This document shows, piece after piece, positions 32,378 to 43,675 of a stretch of 64,000 bases of DNA. The DNA lies in contig OZ022512.1 in NCBI GenBank assembly GCA_963989385.1, positions 30,525,899 to 30,589,898 on the forward strand, in the 5' to 3' direction. The notes below the pieces were generated by a model. The model had not been told where the DNA came from. It saw only the letters and a program-made list of their open reading frames with translations, and made no database searches. Source of the stretch: Ctena decussata. Lineage: Eukaryota > Mollusca > Bivalvia > Lucinida > Lucinidae. Every line of letters begins with the position of its first letter. Within the stretch, counting starts at the first letter, position 1. A program made the position numbers and the translations under genes.

Positions 32378-34111
32378 CTACTTTGCCAGTTGGAATAATA
32401 ACACTTTATCATGCTGCAAATATCCTACCACAAGCGTATCATCACTGTCCCTGTAAGCTACGGAGTAAGGATACTGTTTAAGGTCACCAGAGGACAGAAG
32501 AGTCTCATGCATTCTACCATCTGCTGTAATCACTTGTACATTACCAGAGCTTTGTCCACAGACTAAGACGTTGTCTTCAGCATCAACGTACAACCCACGT
32601 GGATATTTCAAGTCGTCATGTATGTACTGATAGGTAATGTTTCCATCGCCTGTTATACAGGTTACTGATGCTGTACTACTATCAGAGATGAAGATCTTCC
32701 TACCAGACTGACTAATAGTGATGTAGTATGGACGAGTGAACATGAATGACCCGTCTGGCTTGATACCAAGTCGTTGTTTTATATTTCCATTCAGCTCCAG
32801 TATACAAACTTCGCCTTTGCCTGGGTTATCATGACAGGTTGTGAAGATTTCATTTCCGGACACCTCAACGCCGCAGCATATCTTGTCAAGCCGAATAATG
32901 CGCCCAGCCTTCATTTGTGGGAGCACCTGTGTGTACTGAAGCTGCATTAACTGAGGTAAAGTAACAATAACATTATTGTCGTCAACGACTGAGACATCCC
33001 ATGGCTGATCAGATAATGTCAAAGTTTCCTGAAGTACCGGACTCGTGTTCAGCACTTTGAGTTTCCTATTGTCACGATCACACAATACAATGTGACCACT
33101 GGGCATAACTGTACAGCCACTTATCCAGGGAGTGCTAACATCGTCAGCTGATTTAACATTTACATCTCTTCGTGACTCTGTTTTCCTGCCAACCAGTAGC
33201 TTTTTCTTTAAACTGGGGGTACTATTATCTGTTCGTCTCAGGCTCCCAAATGCTGTAATGCTTGTTTGTATGTCTGCAAGTTTCTTATTTCTCTCGAATG
33301 ATAATGTTAGTTTTGTTACATCATTGTCAAGATCCTTTAATCTACTTTCATAATCCTGAAGACGTTTTGAGACCTGTAGATCTGATGTAAACATCACTGA
33401 TTTTCTGCCATCTTTTTTAGCATTTTCAAGCAGCGTGTAATCTAAGTCAAGCATCTGTAATGCAGCTGTCAGTGTTGAAATGTGCTGGTTTAGTTGTTTT
33501 TGTTCTTCTTCTTCAGACTTGTCCAAATCTTTTAGCAAATCATTTTCAAGTTTATCTAAGAATGTGTTGAGCTCCTTCCGAAACACTTGGATTTCTTTTC
33601 TGCATGCTTCTTTTGAAAGGTTTAGTGCCTTAATGGAATCAGTGCTTTCCTTCTTCATCTTATCAAATTTGTCTTTAAGTGATTTTGTTTTTGATAAAAC
33701 AGAATTCAACATTACATTATTGTAGCTCGTGCTTTTCTCTTGAACAAGGACCGTTTTACATTTGTGATGCTTTATGCTTTTGCACGGACTGCACATTACA
33801 CCATTATGGTCTTCACAGTAAAATTCAACTTCCTTATTTGTGTTACAGCCGCAGTAAAGGACAAGGCCAGATCTTTGACTTCCCAAACTTTTACCTGCCA
33901 GTTTTTTGCTGTCTGAGACTACTTGATGGTTCTTACTGAGAGGCAGTTTTCTATGGAAGTCCTTGCACTGGTTACACAGATACACCCCACAGTCAACACA
34001 GTATTGATTGGCTCCCTTTACAATGTTGTCTTCCTTACAGGGCCCACAGGAGTTGTCGAACATTTCATCAAAAGCTCCTTGTATGGATTTTGAACCATCT
34101 ACGGACGCCAT
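32378..34111 (-). CDS. TRIM-like protein: two B-boxes, coiled coil, beta-propeller (no RING)
   Basis: 577 residues from ATG at 34109-34111 to TAG at 32378-32380. Residues 22-62 form a first B-box-type zinc finger (CGPC, YCVDCG, LCNQC, H53, H62). Residues 86-118 form B-box 2 (CGC, YCEDH, MCSPC, HH, C118). Residues ~125-285 are Lys/Glu/Leu-rich and predicted coiled coil. Residues ~325-577 carry NHL-like blades (PSGHIVLCDRDNRKLKVL, SGRKIFISD, AEDNVLVCG, DDTLVVGY), so a C-terminal propeller. The N-terminus starts at the B-box with no RING, so ligase activity is not implied. Binding or scaffold roles are more likely, as for the many bivalve RING-less TRIM-like proteins, some tied to innate immunity. 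An in-frame Met 14 codons upstream lies beyond a probable acceptor (CTTATATCTTTACAG), so the inner Met is preferred and a 5'-UTR intron is inferred. Frame intact throughout. Confidence 0.92.
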   Translation of the reverse strand: MASVDGSKSIQGAFDEMFDNSCGPCKEDNIVKGANQYCVDCGVYLCNQCKDFHRKLPLSKNHQVVSDSKKLAGKSLGSQRSGLVLYCGCNTNKEVEFYCEDHNGVMCSPCKSIKHHKCKTVLVQEKSTSYNNVMLNSVLSKTKSLKDKFDKMKKESTDSIKALNLSKEACRKEIQVFRKELNTFLDKLENDLLKDLDKSEEEEQKQLNQHISTLTAALQMLDLDYTLLENAKKDGRKSVMFTSDLQVSKRLQDYESRLKDLDNDVTKLTLSFERNKKLADIQTSITAFGSLRRTDNSTPSLKKKLLVGRKTESRRDVNVKSADDVSTPWISGCTVMPSGHIVLCDRDNRKLKVLNTSPVLQETLTLSDQPWDVSVVDDNNVIVTLPQLMQLQYTQVLPQMKAGRIIRLDKICCGVEVSGNEIFTTCHDNPGKGEVCILELNGNIKQRLGIKPDGSFMFTRPYYITISQSGRKIFISDSSTASVTCITGDGNITYQYIHDDLKYPRGLYVDAEDNVLVCGQSSGNVQVITADGRMHETLLSSGDLKQYPYSVAYRDSDDTLVVGYLQHDKVLLFQLAK

Positions 34112-34124
34112 TTCGAATATATTT

Positions 34125-34141
34125 AACGTTATCTGTAAAGA
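34125..34141 (-). other. Probable splice acceptor upstream of the TRIM-like start
   Basis: The minus-strand sequence ATCTTTACAG precedes ATAACGTTAAATATTCGAA and the ATG. A pyrimidine-rich run ending in CAG suggests that the whole coding region sits in one exon behind a 5'-UTR intron. Confidence 0.45.
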
Positions 34142-34154
34142 TATAAGATACACA

Positions 34155-35182
34155 TGTGTTTAAGGAATAAATTATGTTACTCTTGTCAGGCAATGAATAA
34201 TCGCCTAGCACCAAACTCGAAAACTATACCCCTTCAGATGTTAATAATAATGATAATGTTTATTTGTGAACAAACATACAACATATAATCACATATTAAA
34301 ATACAGTTCTCATAAAATCTTCATTAAAATAAGTTGATAAATTCACTACAGTTAAGATTTTTCGATCATTATTTCAACGCCCTGAGTTTTAAAAGTTCCC
34401 CCTCAACCAAATACAAGTTTATCACAGTATTAAACCTTATCACAGATAAAAAACAAACAAAGAAAAAAAAACAACCTCATCACAAATAAAAAAGAAAAAA
34501 AGAAAAGACACTCAACCAAAACTAGACAGCATAGGTGATTGGGAAGGAGCCCCACCTACCTTGGCTCTCTTGCTTTGGTTGATGGAACTTGAAACCTACG
34601 TATACTCTGGAGAGATCCTTTCATTGAAACAATAATTTTTAGTGTGATATAATGTCATATGTGAGCACAGGATAACCCATAAAGTTTGAAGCAAACTTAT
34701 TTCCAATGGGGTCCTTGTCACTGTGATGATTCGAGATCAGGGGTTCCAGGCAAGCCATCAAGTACTGTGGCTTGTCTGGAAACCCTGTCCTCCTTCACAC
34801 TCCTGACAACTCTGCAATTAACACGACAACTTAAGTTTGAAACGAGGGCCCTTGCGGCCATACAAAGCCAAATGGCAAGGACCCTTTTTGCAAAACAGGA
34901 AAATAAACAATCGGCACTATAATATGCACTAATCAAATTGGTTTGGATGCAAGTATCATGCTCAATCGCCGCATACAAGCACCCGCCCCCTAGCACCTAA
35001 ACCACACACGAATACAAGTGTGTTATCACAGTTTAAATTATAATCACAGTTTTTGAAAATGAGAACTGACCTATTAAAATAATTACAAAATGGGCAACAC
35101 CTTTGACTAGACTTGAAAAATAAGTATAATAAATTCTATTGAAAAACCTTTTTTCACAGATTTTAAAAGTAATTACAGTATG
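34155..35182. other. Intergenic or intronic DNA upstream of the TRIM-like gene
   Basis: Mostly AT-rich with A-runs. 34738-34790 holds a partial palindrome (TTCCAGGCAAGCCA / TGGCTTGTCTGGAA), likely a small MITE. No exon or promoter can be defended. Confidence 0.4.
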
Positions 35183-35330
35183 CTTTTTTCTGGTTTCGTC
35201 ACCAGATATTGTCAGGGTCACTGACGAGGCTTTATTAGCCGAAACTACGTAGTCTGGCCCATGTTCCTACTTCTGTATGTATTCTCTGCTCTTGAAGGAA
35301 CTTTTTAAGATTTTAATTTCATCAACATGT
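35183..35330. repeat. Dispersed repeat, copy 1
   Basis: TTTTTTCTGGTTTCGT, ACCAGATATTGTCAGGGTCA, GAGGCTTTATTAGCC, TCTGGCCCATGTTCCTACTT, TGTATGTATTCTCTGCTCTT. The same text occurs inverted at 48463-48598, and a short related stretch is at 60652-60715. Nature unknown: possibly a MITE end or a duplicated gene piece. Confidence 0.7.
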
Positions 35331-37458
35331 CGTTCGTGTAGAAGCTTACTATAAAAGTTTGAAATTTTTACTTAATGCAGTCATGCTGTCATCACGGTAA
35401 CTACTTTTCACGAATAAAATTTAATATTTGCTGTACAAGGGTGTATGGTCACGTGATCTTTCACGTCACACGAACTGCCGGAAATTCCAGCAAAATGACC
35501 CGCTTCGTGGTAAGGTTTTTTTTTCAAGACAGTTTCATTATTTCTGAATGCTTTCTTCTAGATTTAAATGCAGAGAATGCGTATTCCTGAGTGATTTAAG
35601 ACGGATTTAAGACTACTGGTTTTACTGACAATTTAGACGTTTTTGTGTTAAATCCTCTCCCAGTTTAACTATGAAGCAACAACAATATTTACGGAGATCT
35701 AGAGCATCAAGGCGCGAAGTCTACTTTTAGTTTCATTTTTCGGAGGAAGATCAAAAACGACAAAAAAAAAAAAAAAAAAAAACTGCGTTAAAATCAAGAA
35801 TAACTTCTTAAAACATTTATGATTACGCATTCTCTGTGCTTCATTTTGATATCCTCGTCACAATGATGTAGGTAAATGACGTAAAACACGTGATCAGCAA
35901 TCCTGTATATCTTAGTATCTGATTTATATAGGATGTTTTAAGACGCTCATAGATAAACGAATGTTCAAATATTCATTTCAAAACATACACGAACGTCGTA
36001 AGGTGATTAGGTACATTTTCAACGAACGCCACAGCTATTTTCAAGATCAAAATCACAACAGAGCGGTCGTTAATGCCAGTGTTTTTAGAACATATTTTAG
36101 ATTATAAACTGTAAATAGAGACCGATTAACGCGTAAATAGGGTGGTGGACTACAACTATTTTAACTGTGGTGTTAGCTGTTACTCCAGTAGACTGGAGGT
36201 GTGCCAACTGTGGCAGAAATTCTTCGACAGAACAAACAGAACATGGTGCCTATTCAGCAGAAGAATTGCTCCCCTTGGGCAGTACCCCTACACTTTAAGC
36301 TATCATACAATATACTGGCAACGTTGATGGGCATACGTAAATGATTTTAGAAATACATCTTACTGAATTTGCTTTAAATTTTACAATAACTCGAAACAGT
36401 AAAATATATATGAAAACATCAGATCCACTTTAAATTCGTTTTATACCACTGATATTAGGTTGGGCTCTATAAACTGCTTTTTGGCATTTTTCAGTACATT
36501 CTATGAACTTTCCTAGCCAAATTTGCCATTTTGTTCTGGTGGAATTTTGGCTGGGGTGGGGTGGGGGAGGGGAGGGAATGGTCCTTTTGAGAATTTGGTT
36601 CTCCTGGAATTAAAAAGAATATAATCTGGATTACTGCCCCTATGGTTCTAAAGCAAATCTTACGGACTGAAAACTTCCTCTGTCATATCATTCCCAAGGC
36701 CAAGAATGATTTTGAAACCTATCCCGAAGAATACTAGCTCTAATCGCTTTCAAAGCAGGAGACAGACGGGTTCTTTTCTGCCTGTTTCGATTTTGTCGCA
36801 CAGTTTTAAATACTCAAAGTAGTTAGAAACAATCATTAGTTTGAGTAGGATGCAGAAACTTCAAAATTGATATATTACAGTACCAGGACCTGTTGGGGGG
36901 TAATATGACGGTCTACCCGCAATAGCAGTGGTAAAATTCCATTTGGGGTAATATGTGACATTAAAGCTAAAACTTATTGTGTAAGTCAATGATGTCATGT
37001 TTCTTAGAAAGTAAAAAGTATGCAAAGACCAGGAACTGAAACAATCAAAATCCAAATCCAGCCCTCAAACCATAGTTGGAAACAACTAAGATTACCAATA
37101 ATCAAGATACAGAGAACATATGGCCAACCGAGTGAGCAGCTTGTTCCCAAAAGGTAGCCACTCAGCAACCCAAACCGAACCAAAAATAATAAGAACATAC
37201 ATAAGGTAAAACATCACAGAAACTCTGACACCAAAAACAGGCAACAGAGAACCACAACAGAACTACCGCCTTGGAACGGTCAGTAATGAATTACTGGGGG
37301 GCTTAAATCGATTTTACAGGCCCAACCTCCAATACTTCTATTTCCTATTTGCTTTATTATCCATAAAAAAATTTTGCTTTTTATAAACTTAAGCAACACA
37401 TTCCTCAAAATTACCCTAGATCTATTAGGAGACTTTGCTTGTTGTTTTCTTTCCTTAA

Positions 37459-37503
<45 letters not shown>

Positions 37504-37734
37504 TGCTAAGTAGTAACAATTCCCCCAAATTACGGTAAATATTTGAGACGATTTTTCTGTTTTCATTTTTTCCTTGAAATATATTTTGTAACCGACACTG
37601 AACTTTTACTTTCTGGAATCTAGCTCTTTAAAAGATTCTGGAGAGCTAAATACATAGACAGATTCCTTACATATCAAACAAATACCACATCGTTTATGTT
37701 TGTCAGAAACTGTTGCAAGAGTAGCAAAAATTTA
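35331..37734. other. Unassigned region, one possible first exon and a (CT)n tract
   Basis: 35440-35520 contains CACGTGATC, CACGTCAC, CCGGAA and AAAATGACCCGCTTCGTG followed by GTAAGG. This is consistent with a promoter and a short first exon on the plus strand, but no following exon was found. An A-run is at 35761-35781 and a (CT)n microsatellite at ~37461-37498. The rest shows nothing recognisable. Confidence 0.35.
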
Positions 37735-37882
37735 ACAAGACCTGTCAGTGGGACAGGATAGCTCGCCTGACAGCGCCTTGCCCATCACCTAAAAAACTTT
37801 AACGTAAAACTTTAACATTTTGCTAACGCCGACGCCGGGGGTAGTGCAGTAGCTCTTCCTGAACTTCGTTCAGGCGAGCTAA
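37735..37882 (+). mobile_element. Helentron-like element E, 148 bp, core-less
   Basis: Starts ACAAGACCTGTCAGTGGGAC, AGGATAGCTCGCCTGA. Ends with GACGCCGG, then CTGAACTTCGTTCAG (hairpin) and GCGAGCTAA. The ends match in design those of elements C and D (ACAAGAGGACCATTGGTCCT..., ...GGCTCAGGTGAGCTAA), but there is no tandem core. This may be the minimal form of the group. Confidence 0.65.
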
Positions 37883-38074
37883 AAATGTATAATGTCATTT
37901 TAAAAGGTTTATCCTCCATTACGGCCATGTCGTATACTTTAAAGGCATTGCCCAAAAACCACTGTTTCGGTTGTGTCCTTTAACAGTTAATGAGGGTTTG
38001 ACAACTGGTTTATGCTATATGCGATTTGGTATAGAGATCTGTGAGTATTGCCTTTGGAAACAAACAACAGAACT

Positions 38075-38309
38075 GAGTCACGAATGGACAAACCAACAAA
38101 GTGGTATGTGCGCCAAGCGAAGACTCAGATCAGCCTGGGCATCCGCCCAGTCTGGTCAGAGTTCGCTGTCCGCAAGGGGTTGGGTTAGACCCTTAGCTAC
38201 CCTCTAAGCACGTTGCGAAGACTCTGGTCATACTGGGCGGATGCTTTGGCTGACCGGAATCTTCGCGGTGCGCACATACCACTTTATTGGTTTTGCTGTG
38301 TCGCGACTC
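38075..38309. mobile_element. Compound palindrome, copy 7
   Basis: Left end mutated (GAGTCACGAATGG), right end GCTGTGTCGCGACTC. The right arm has GGTCA...TGACC in the stem instead of GATCA...TGATC, with pairing kept. Confidence 0.85.
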
Positions 38310-38520
38310 AAATACTCGGAGGAGACTCATAAATTTACAATGCTCCCTCCCACCTCCCCTAACTCTGGTTTTAAGAGGTAAACGATTTTTAAAGTTATCA
38401 GCACGGTTTCAATGATCCCAAAAGAAATATAGATAAAATCTGAACTTTAATTTCCTAGATGACAACTGAAAACCAGATTTACCCTGTCAAAATCTAGACT
38501 GAAGTTGTGGGAAGGTTATA

Positions 38521-38645
38521 CTTTTTATACCCCGCCACACGTTAGAGGCGGGGTATTATGTTTTCACGTTGGCTGTCCGTCCGTCTATCGTACGTACGTC
38601 CGCCCGTCTGTCCGTCCGTCCGCACTTCGTTTCCGTTCGATAATC
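38521..38645 (-). mobile_element. Helentron-like 3' end fragment H
   Basis: TTTTTATACCCCGCCACACG, TTAGAGGCGGGGTATTATG and CCGT/CCGTCTGTCC-rich repeats match the 3' end of element F (23041 on). The core is missing. Confidence 0.75.
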
Positions 38646-39699
38646 TCTATAAAATTAAATGCATTTTTCTGAAATTTGCAACTCAAGATAGAAGTAACAA
38701 GAAACATCTTTAAAAAAGATAATTGTCGGAGATGAAATTCGTTTTTAAACAACAACTTTTTAGTCATATCAGGACGGATCCACCGCTTCCTGGGTATTAT
38801 CAGTACTTTTGTAAAGTAAATGTGTCTTGTTCAAGGACAAAACATGAATTCCCGTGTGAGGATCTATGATGAATTTATGTGGAAGAATTGGTTTGGACTA
38901 ATATAAATAGGGAAACTGCTGGAGAGAAAAGTAAAGAAACACGAAAAGAGCTAACCATTTCTTCCAATTAAGCGAATGATTGTAATCTATACGCCATGAA
39001 TAACTGATAGAAAAAGAATGCAAGGTTGCTCTGGAAATATGTACAACCATCGTAAACTTTATACCCGAAGCTACCAAAAATAAAAATAAAGTAGTACGAA
39101 AGCAAAGCGAAAGAATACATTATCGTGATCAGCCTTGGTCGAGTTCGATTACAACTATTGTCTGGCGATAGTATGTCATGGCAGAAGCGGGTCAACTCGG
39201 CCTGCTTTCTGTAAGCCTGGGGTCTTCACGGCTCCTGGGTCAACTCGGCCTCTATTCAACTCGTCTCTGACTCCAAGACTTCCACTAGTGGAAGCACTGT
39301 TTGTTTCCTTGTAATTTTAGTTAGAAATACATCAGTTGTTGATGAAAGAAAACTGATTTCTGGCGCGGCAGATCGGAAGCGCGGTGCGGTTATGGCTTTC
39401 ATACTAGACCTTTAAATACACGATTGGAAAACTCGAGTGCGCCTGATCTACGGCTGCTCAAACGGGTCATGAAATTTGCAAATACCCTTTTCGTCATTCG
39501 TTATAATTGAAGAAAACACGTCTATCCGCAAATAACGGCGATTAAATTAAAAAGGAAACGAAGCCAAAATAAAGTTTATATTCATAAAACGTCATTTTAA
39601 AACTGTTTCTTTTCACAAATGGTAGATTGTGTTTATTATCCTCCATACAATAAAACCCCGGATGCAGGTCATGCATGCTCTGATATGTCTACGACAAAT
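38646..39699. other. Unassigned intergenic DNA
   Basis: No supported feature. Open frames are short and lack motifs. Confidence 0.4.
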
Positions 39700-42434
39700 A
39701 AAAGTCTCTTGCGGTGATCAAAATTTGGCTCCAAGGGGGTTATCCACCCCTGCTTTTACCCACATACGTGTATAGAATTAAAAAACAAGAGGACCATTGG
39801 TCCTGTAGCTCACGTGGGTCCATTCAGCCTCAGTACTAAAGGGTAAGTTACTCTAATGCCATCTGTCAATTGGTTCTGGTGAAAAAGATTTTTAAAAGTT
39901 TTAACCATATATGGGCATGGAGGACATATTGGTCATGTGACCTGGAAGTTTGAAAAAAATTTCATTCCCTTAACCCCCTGGAGGCTCTATATGAAATTTG
40001 GTTTCAAAATTGGCCCAGGGGCTTTTTAGGAGATGGTTTGATATTGTCAAAATGACAGAGTTCCGGGTCAATAGTCAAAGAATGACCTTGACCTCTTGTA
40101 CTCATGAATCTTCATGTGCTCATTAACATGACTGTAGATACCAATTTATAGGCATAAATCTTCAAAACTTTCCATGAAATCTTATGCTCTAGCATTTTCC
40201 CACAATTGACCTTGCAGTAAAATAGTCACGGTCAACCTAAGGTCATTATTTTGAACAATCTTGATAGTACTGGAGTTCCCAATGCTACATATCAAGCTTC
40301 AAGGCCATCGGTCAATTGGGTTTCGAGAAGAAGATTTTTAAAGGTTTTTACCATATATGGTCCCGGCGGCCATGTTGGTCATGTGACCTGGACTGTTTGA
40401 ACAAATTTTCATTCCCTCAATCCCTGGAGGCGCTATATAAAATTTGATTACAATTGGCCCAGTTTTTTTAGGGGATTGTTTGATATTGTCAAAATATGAG
40501 AGTTCTGGGTCAAAGGTCAAAGAATGACCTTGACCTCTTGTACTCACAAATCTTCATGCACTCATTAAGATAAATGTATATACCAATTCTTAGGCATATC
40601 TCTTCAAAACGTTCCATGAAATCTTATGTTCTAGCATTTTCCCATATTTGACCTTGCCGTAAAAAAGATCAAGGTCAACCTATGGTCATAATTTGAACAA
40701 TCTTGATAGTACTCGAATACCCAAAGCTACATACCAAGTTTCAAAGCCATCGGTCAATTGGTTCTTGAGAAGAAGATTTTTAAAGGTTTTTACCATATAT
40801 GGGCGTGGCGGCCATGTTGGTCATGTGACCTGGACCGTATGAATAAGTTTTTGTTCCCTCAACTCCTGGAGGCTCTATATGAAATTTGGTTTCAATTGGC
40901 ACAGGGGCTTTTGAGGAGATTGTTTGGGATTGTCAAAATACGAGAGTTCTAGGTCAAAGGATGACCTTGACCTCTTGTACTCATAAATCTTCATGTACTC
41001 ATTAACATGACTGTAGATACCAATTTTTAGGCATAAATCTTCAAAACTTTCCATGAAATCTTATGTTCTAGCATTTTTCCACAATTGACCTTGCAGTAAA
41101 ATAGTCAAGGTCAACCTAAGGTCATTATTTTGAACAATCTTGATAGCACTGGAGTTCCCAATGCTACATACAAAGCTTCAAGGCCATCGGTCAATTGGTT
41201 CTGGAGAAGAAGATATTTAAAGGTTTTTACCACATACGGTCCCAGCGACCATGTTGGTCATGTGACCTGGACTGTTTGAACAAATTTTCATTCCCTCAAT
41301 CCCTGGAGGCGCTATATGAAATTTGGTTACAATTGGCCCTTTTTTTAGGGGATTGTTTGATATTGTCAAAATATGAGAGTTCTGGGTCAAAGGTCAAAGA
41401 ATGACCTTGACCTCTTGTACTCACAAATCTTCATGCACTCATTAAGATAAATGTATATACCAATTCTTAGGCATATCTCTTCAAAACGTTCCATGAAATC
41501 TTATGTTCTAGCATTTTCCCATATTTGACCTTGCCGTAAAAAAGATCAAGGTCAACCTATGGTCATAATTTGAACAATCTTGATAGTACTCGAATACCCA
41601 AAGCTACATACCAAGTTTCAAAGCCATCAGTCAATTGGTTCTTGAGAAGAAGATTTTAAAGGTGTTTACCATATATGAGCGTGGCGTCCATGTTGATCAT
41701 GTGACCTGGACCGTATGAATAAGTTTTTGTTCCCTCAACTCCTGGAGGCTCTATATGAAATTTGGTTTCAATTGGCCCAGGGGCATTTGAGGAAATTGTT
41801 TGGAATTGCCAAAATACGAGAGTTCTAGGTCAAAGGATAACCTTGACCTCTTGTACTCATAAATCTTCATGTACTCATTAAGATGACTGTAGATACCAAT
41901 TTTTAGCCCAAAATCTTCAACAGTTTCCATGATATCTTATGTTCTAGCATTTTGCCATATAAAACCACAAGGAAGCAAATTTGACCTTACCGTGAAAAAG
42001 GTCAAGGTCAACCCAAGGTCATAATTTGAATAATCTTGGTAGATCTGGCGTACCCGATGCTACATACCAAGTTTCAAGGCCATCGGCCTACTGGTTCTGG
42101 AGAAGAAGATTTTTTTTTAGATTTTTACCATATATGGGCATGGCGGCCATGTTGGTCATGTGACCAGGACCGTTTGGACAACTTTTTGTTCCTAAGGTCC
42201 CAGGAGGCTCTATATGAAATTTGGTTACAATCGGCCCAGCGGTTTCAGAAGAGAAGTCATTTGAAATTGTGGACGGACGGACGGACGACGGACGACGACG
42301 GACGACGGAGCCTGACCATACTATAAGCTCCCCCGGCTGCCTCTGGCTCAGGTGAGCTAAAAATGCAAAAAATGATGTGTGAAATTAATCTGCAGTGGCG
42401 GAGTATATCGCAGTCGTTTGCGATGCTTTTATTG
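39700..42434 (-). mobile_element. F/G-type element remnant split by element C
   Basis: 39700-39784 matches a core unit of element G (GATCAAAATTTGGCTCCAAG, GGGTTATCCACCCCTG). 42361-42434 supplies its end (GTGGCGGAGTATATCGCAGT, CGTTTGCGATGCTTTTATT). Element C fills the space between. Confidence 0.6.
39785..42360 (+). mobile_element. Helentron/pearl-like element C, six ~440-bp units
   Basis: The 5' end is ACAAGAGGACCATTGGTCCT (hairpin), GTAGCTCACG. The 3' end is GGACGGACGGACGACGGACG, then CCCCGGCTGCCTCTGGCTCA and GGTGAGCTAA. Unit anchors (GA(T)nAAAGGTTTTTACCA) are at 39897, 40333, 40775, 41212, 41652 and 42108. Units 1-2 and 3-4 match as pairs, a recent ~879-bp doubling. The frames in it (e.g. 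42036-42326) merely read through the repeat. Confidence 0.85.
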
Positions 42435-42559
42435 ACATAGTCTAAACTTATGACGTATATCTTACCCTACGTGAGGAACGATGAGTGATCTTAAGATCTG
42501 TCAAGGCACTGAAGACCAGCTTAGAGATTTTCCTGTTTCCATGGTCCATACATACAAGG

Positions 42560-43020
42560 TATTTCCCTATTTTGGTGATATCAGCAATTCGATTGTGTGA
42601 TATCAACAATTCCGTTTGATGTTATTCTAATTCTATTTGATGATATCACTTATAATTTTTGATATAACAATGTTTTTTTTATGCAATCTCTAACAAGTTT
42701 TGTGATGTCACGAATTCTGTTAATATCACAAAATTGAGTATGTAAAAGAAAAATCAGTTTGAATTTGTGAGGTCAAAATCGAACAATAGAAATAGTTTAA
42801 CCAAAAATCAAATACGTGACATCTAAAAACAGAATTAATGATAATAAAATTGGATTGTTAACTTGTTATATCATTTATTCGATATTCTGAGATCACTAAT
42901 TGATCACTAATTCGATTTTGTGATATTACTTATTCGATATTATGATATTCTAAATTTATACGTATTTTCTTGTCACAAAATCGTTATCGAGTTTACAATA
43001 CATCGATTTGCGAATTCTAT
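42560..43020. repeat. TGATATCA-rich AT repeat, copy 1
   Basis: Many TGATATCA, GTGATAT(C/T)A and ATTCGAT(A/T)TT(G/C)TGATAT motifs in both orientations. Related tracts at 51940-52215 and 56195-56430 share AAATAGAATAAG-like text and TGACATCAC. Function unknown. Confidence 0.5.
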
Positions 43021-43037
43021 ATTTTAAGATATCAAAA

Positions 43038-43215
43038 TTTTTGGTGATGTACTGGGTTGTGTGTGTGTGGGGGGGGGGGGGGGGGGGGAGGGGTCGGAAT
43101 CAAAAAGCATTATTTTATTATTTTATTCGGCATATTGCGGGTGGGGGTGAGGGGGGGAGTCAGAATTCTTCCACCAGTCTTCATTTTTTTATAAAACGTC
43201 TCAGCTTCTGTTGGG
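43038..43215. mobile_element. Partial copy of the 12232-13094 element
   Basis: Corresponds in reverse orientation to ~12870-13035: TTTTTGGTGATGTACTGGG, CAGAATTCTTCCACCAGTCT, CGTCTCAGCTTCTG. A G-run at ~43069-43088 replaces the shorter G tract. Ends missing. Confidence 0.75.
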
Positions 43216-43675
43216 GCGAACAAGGCTCAGCCTTGTATTTAAGGAGTTTTTGGGACCCATACACCAATTTTTTAAGGGTCCAATGCCAAAAGTAAAGGGT
43301 CCAGTACTCTGAAAAATATTATAATCTGTCCAAATCAAATATCAGAATTTCATAAATACTTTATGAAAATCATTACTTTATTTTGTGCAAAGAATTATAA
43401 TTTTTATTAGAATTCATCATTTTGAATTGGGACTTCGATTTTGTTTTGAGAGTTCCAGTGGATGCTCAGATTTTTTTACTGGGAGTCCCTGACACCATTT
43501 TGGGGTCTGAGACTCCCACTCAATCTTCAGTCCGGGAAAACCCTGGGGCGCTAAGACCATGGTTCATAAAGACTGGACAAAACAAAATTCCCTGACATTT
43601 CCCTGACTTTTCCCTGACGCCAATCCAAATTTCCCTGACATAACAATACCATCAGAGAAACGGTTTTTTATTAAA
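43216..43675. repeat. CCCTGACA-rich repeat, copy 1
   Basis: TTCCCTGACATTTCCCTGAC, TTTTCCCTGACGC and TTTCCCTGACATAAC at ~43590-43645, with GGGTCC and GGGACTTCG text upstream. A related stretch is at 50705-50835. Unclassified. Confidence 0.5.

Noticed and set aside
33132..33939. Three plus-strand frames
   Set aside because: Antisense shadows of the TRIM-like gene.
37280..37528. Arg-Glu repeat protein
   Set aside because: The RERERE run is a (CT)n microsatellite read on the minus strand.
42036..42326. Protein-coding gene (96 codons) and similar frames at 26857, 40758 and 41195
   Set aside because: The similar peptides (…YHIWAWRPCWSCDLD…) come from reading the same tandem unit of elements C and D. 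Stops appear at unequal positions in each unit, and no domain is visible.
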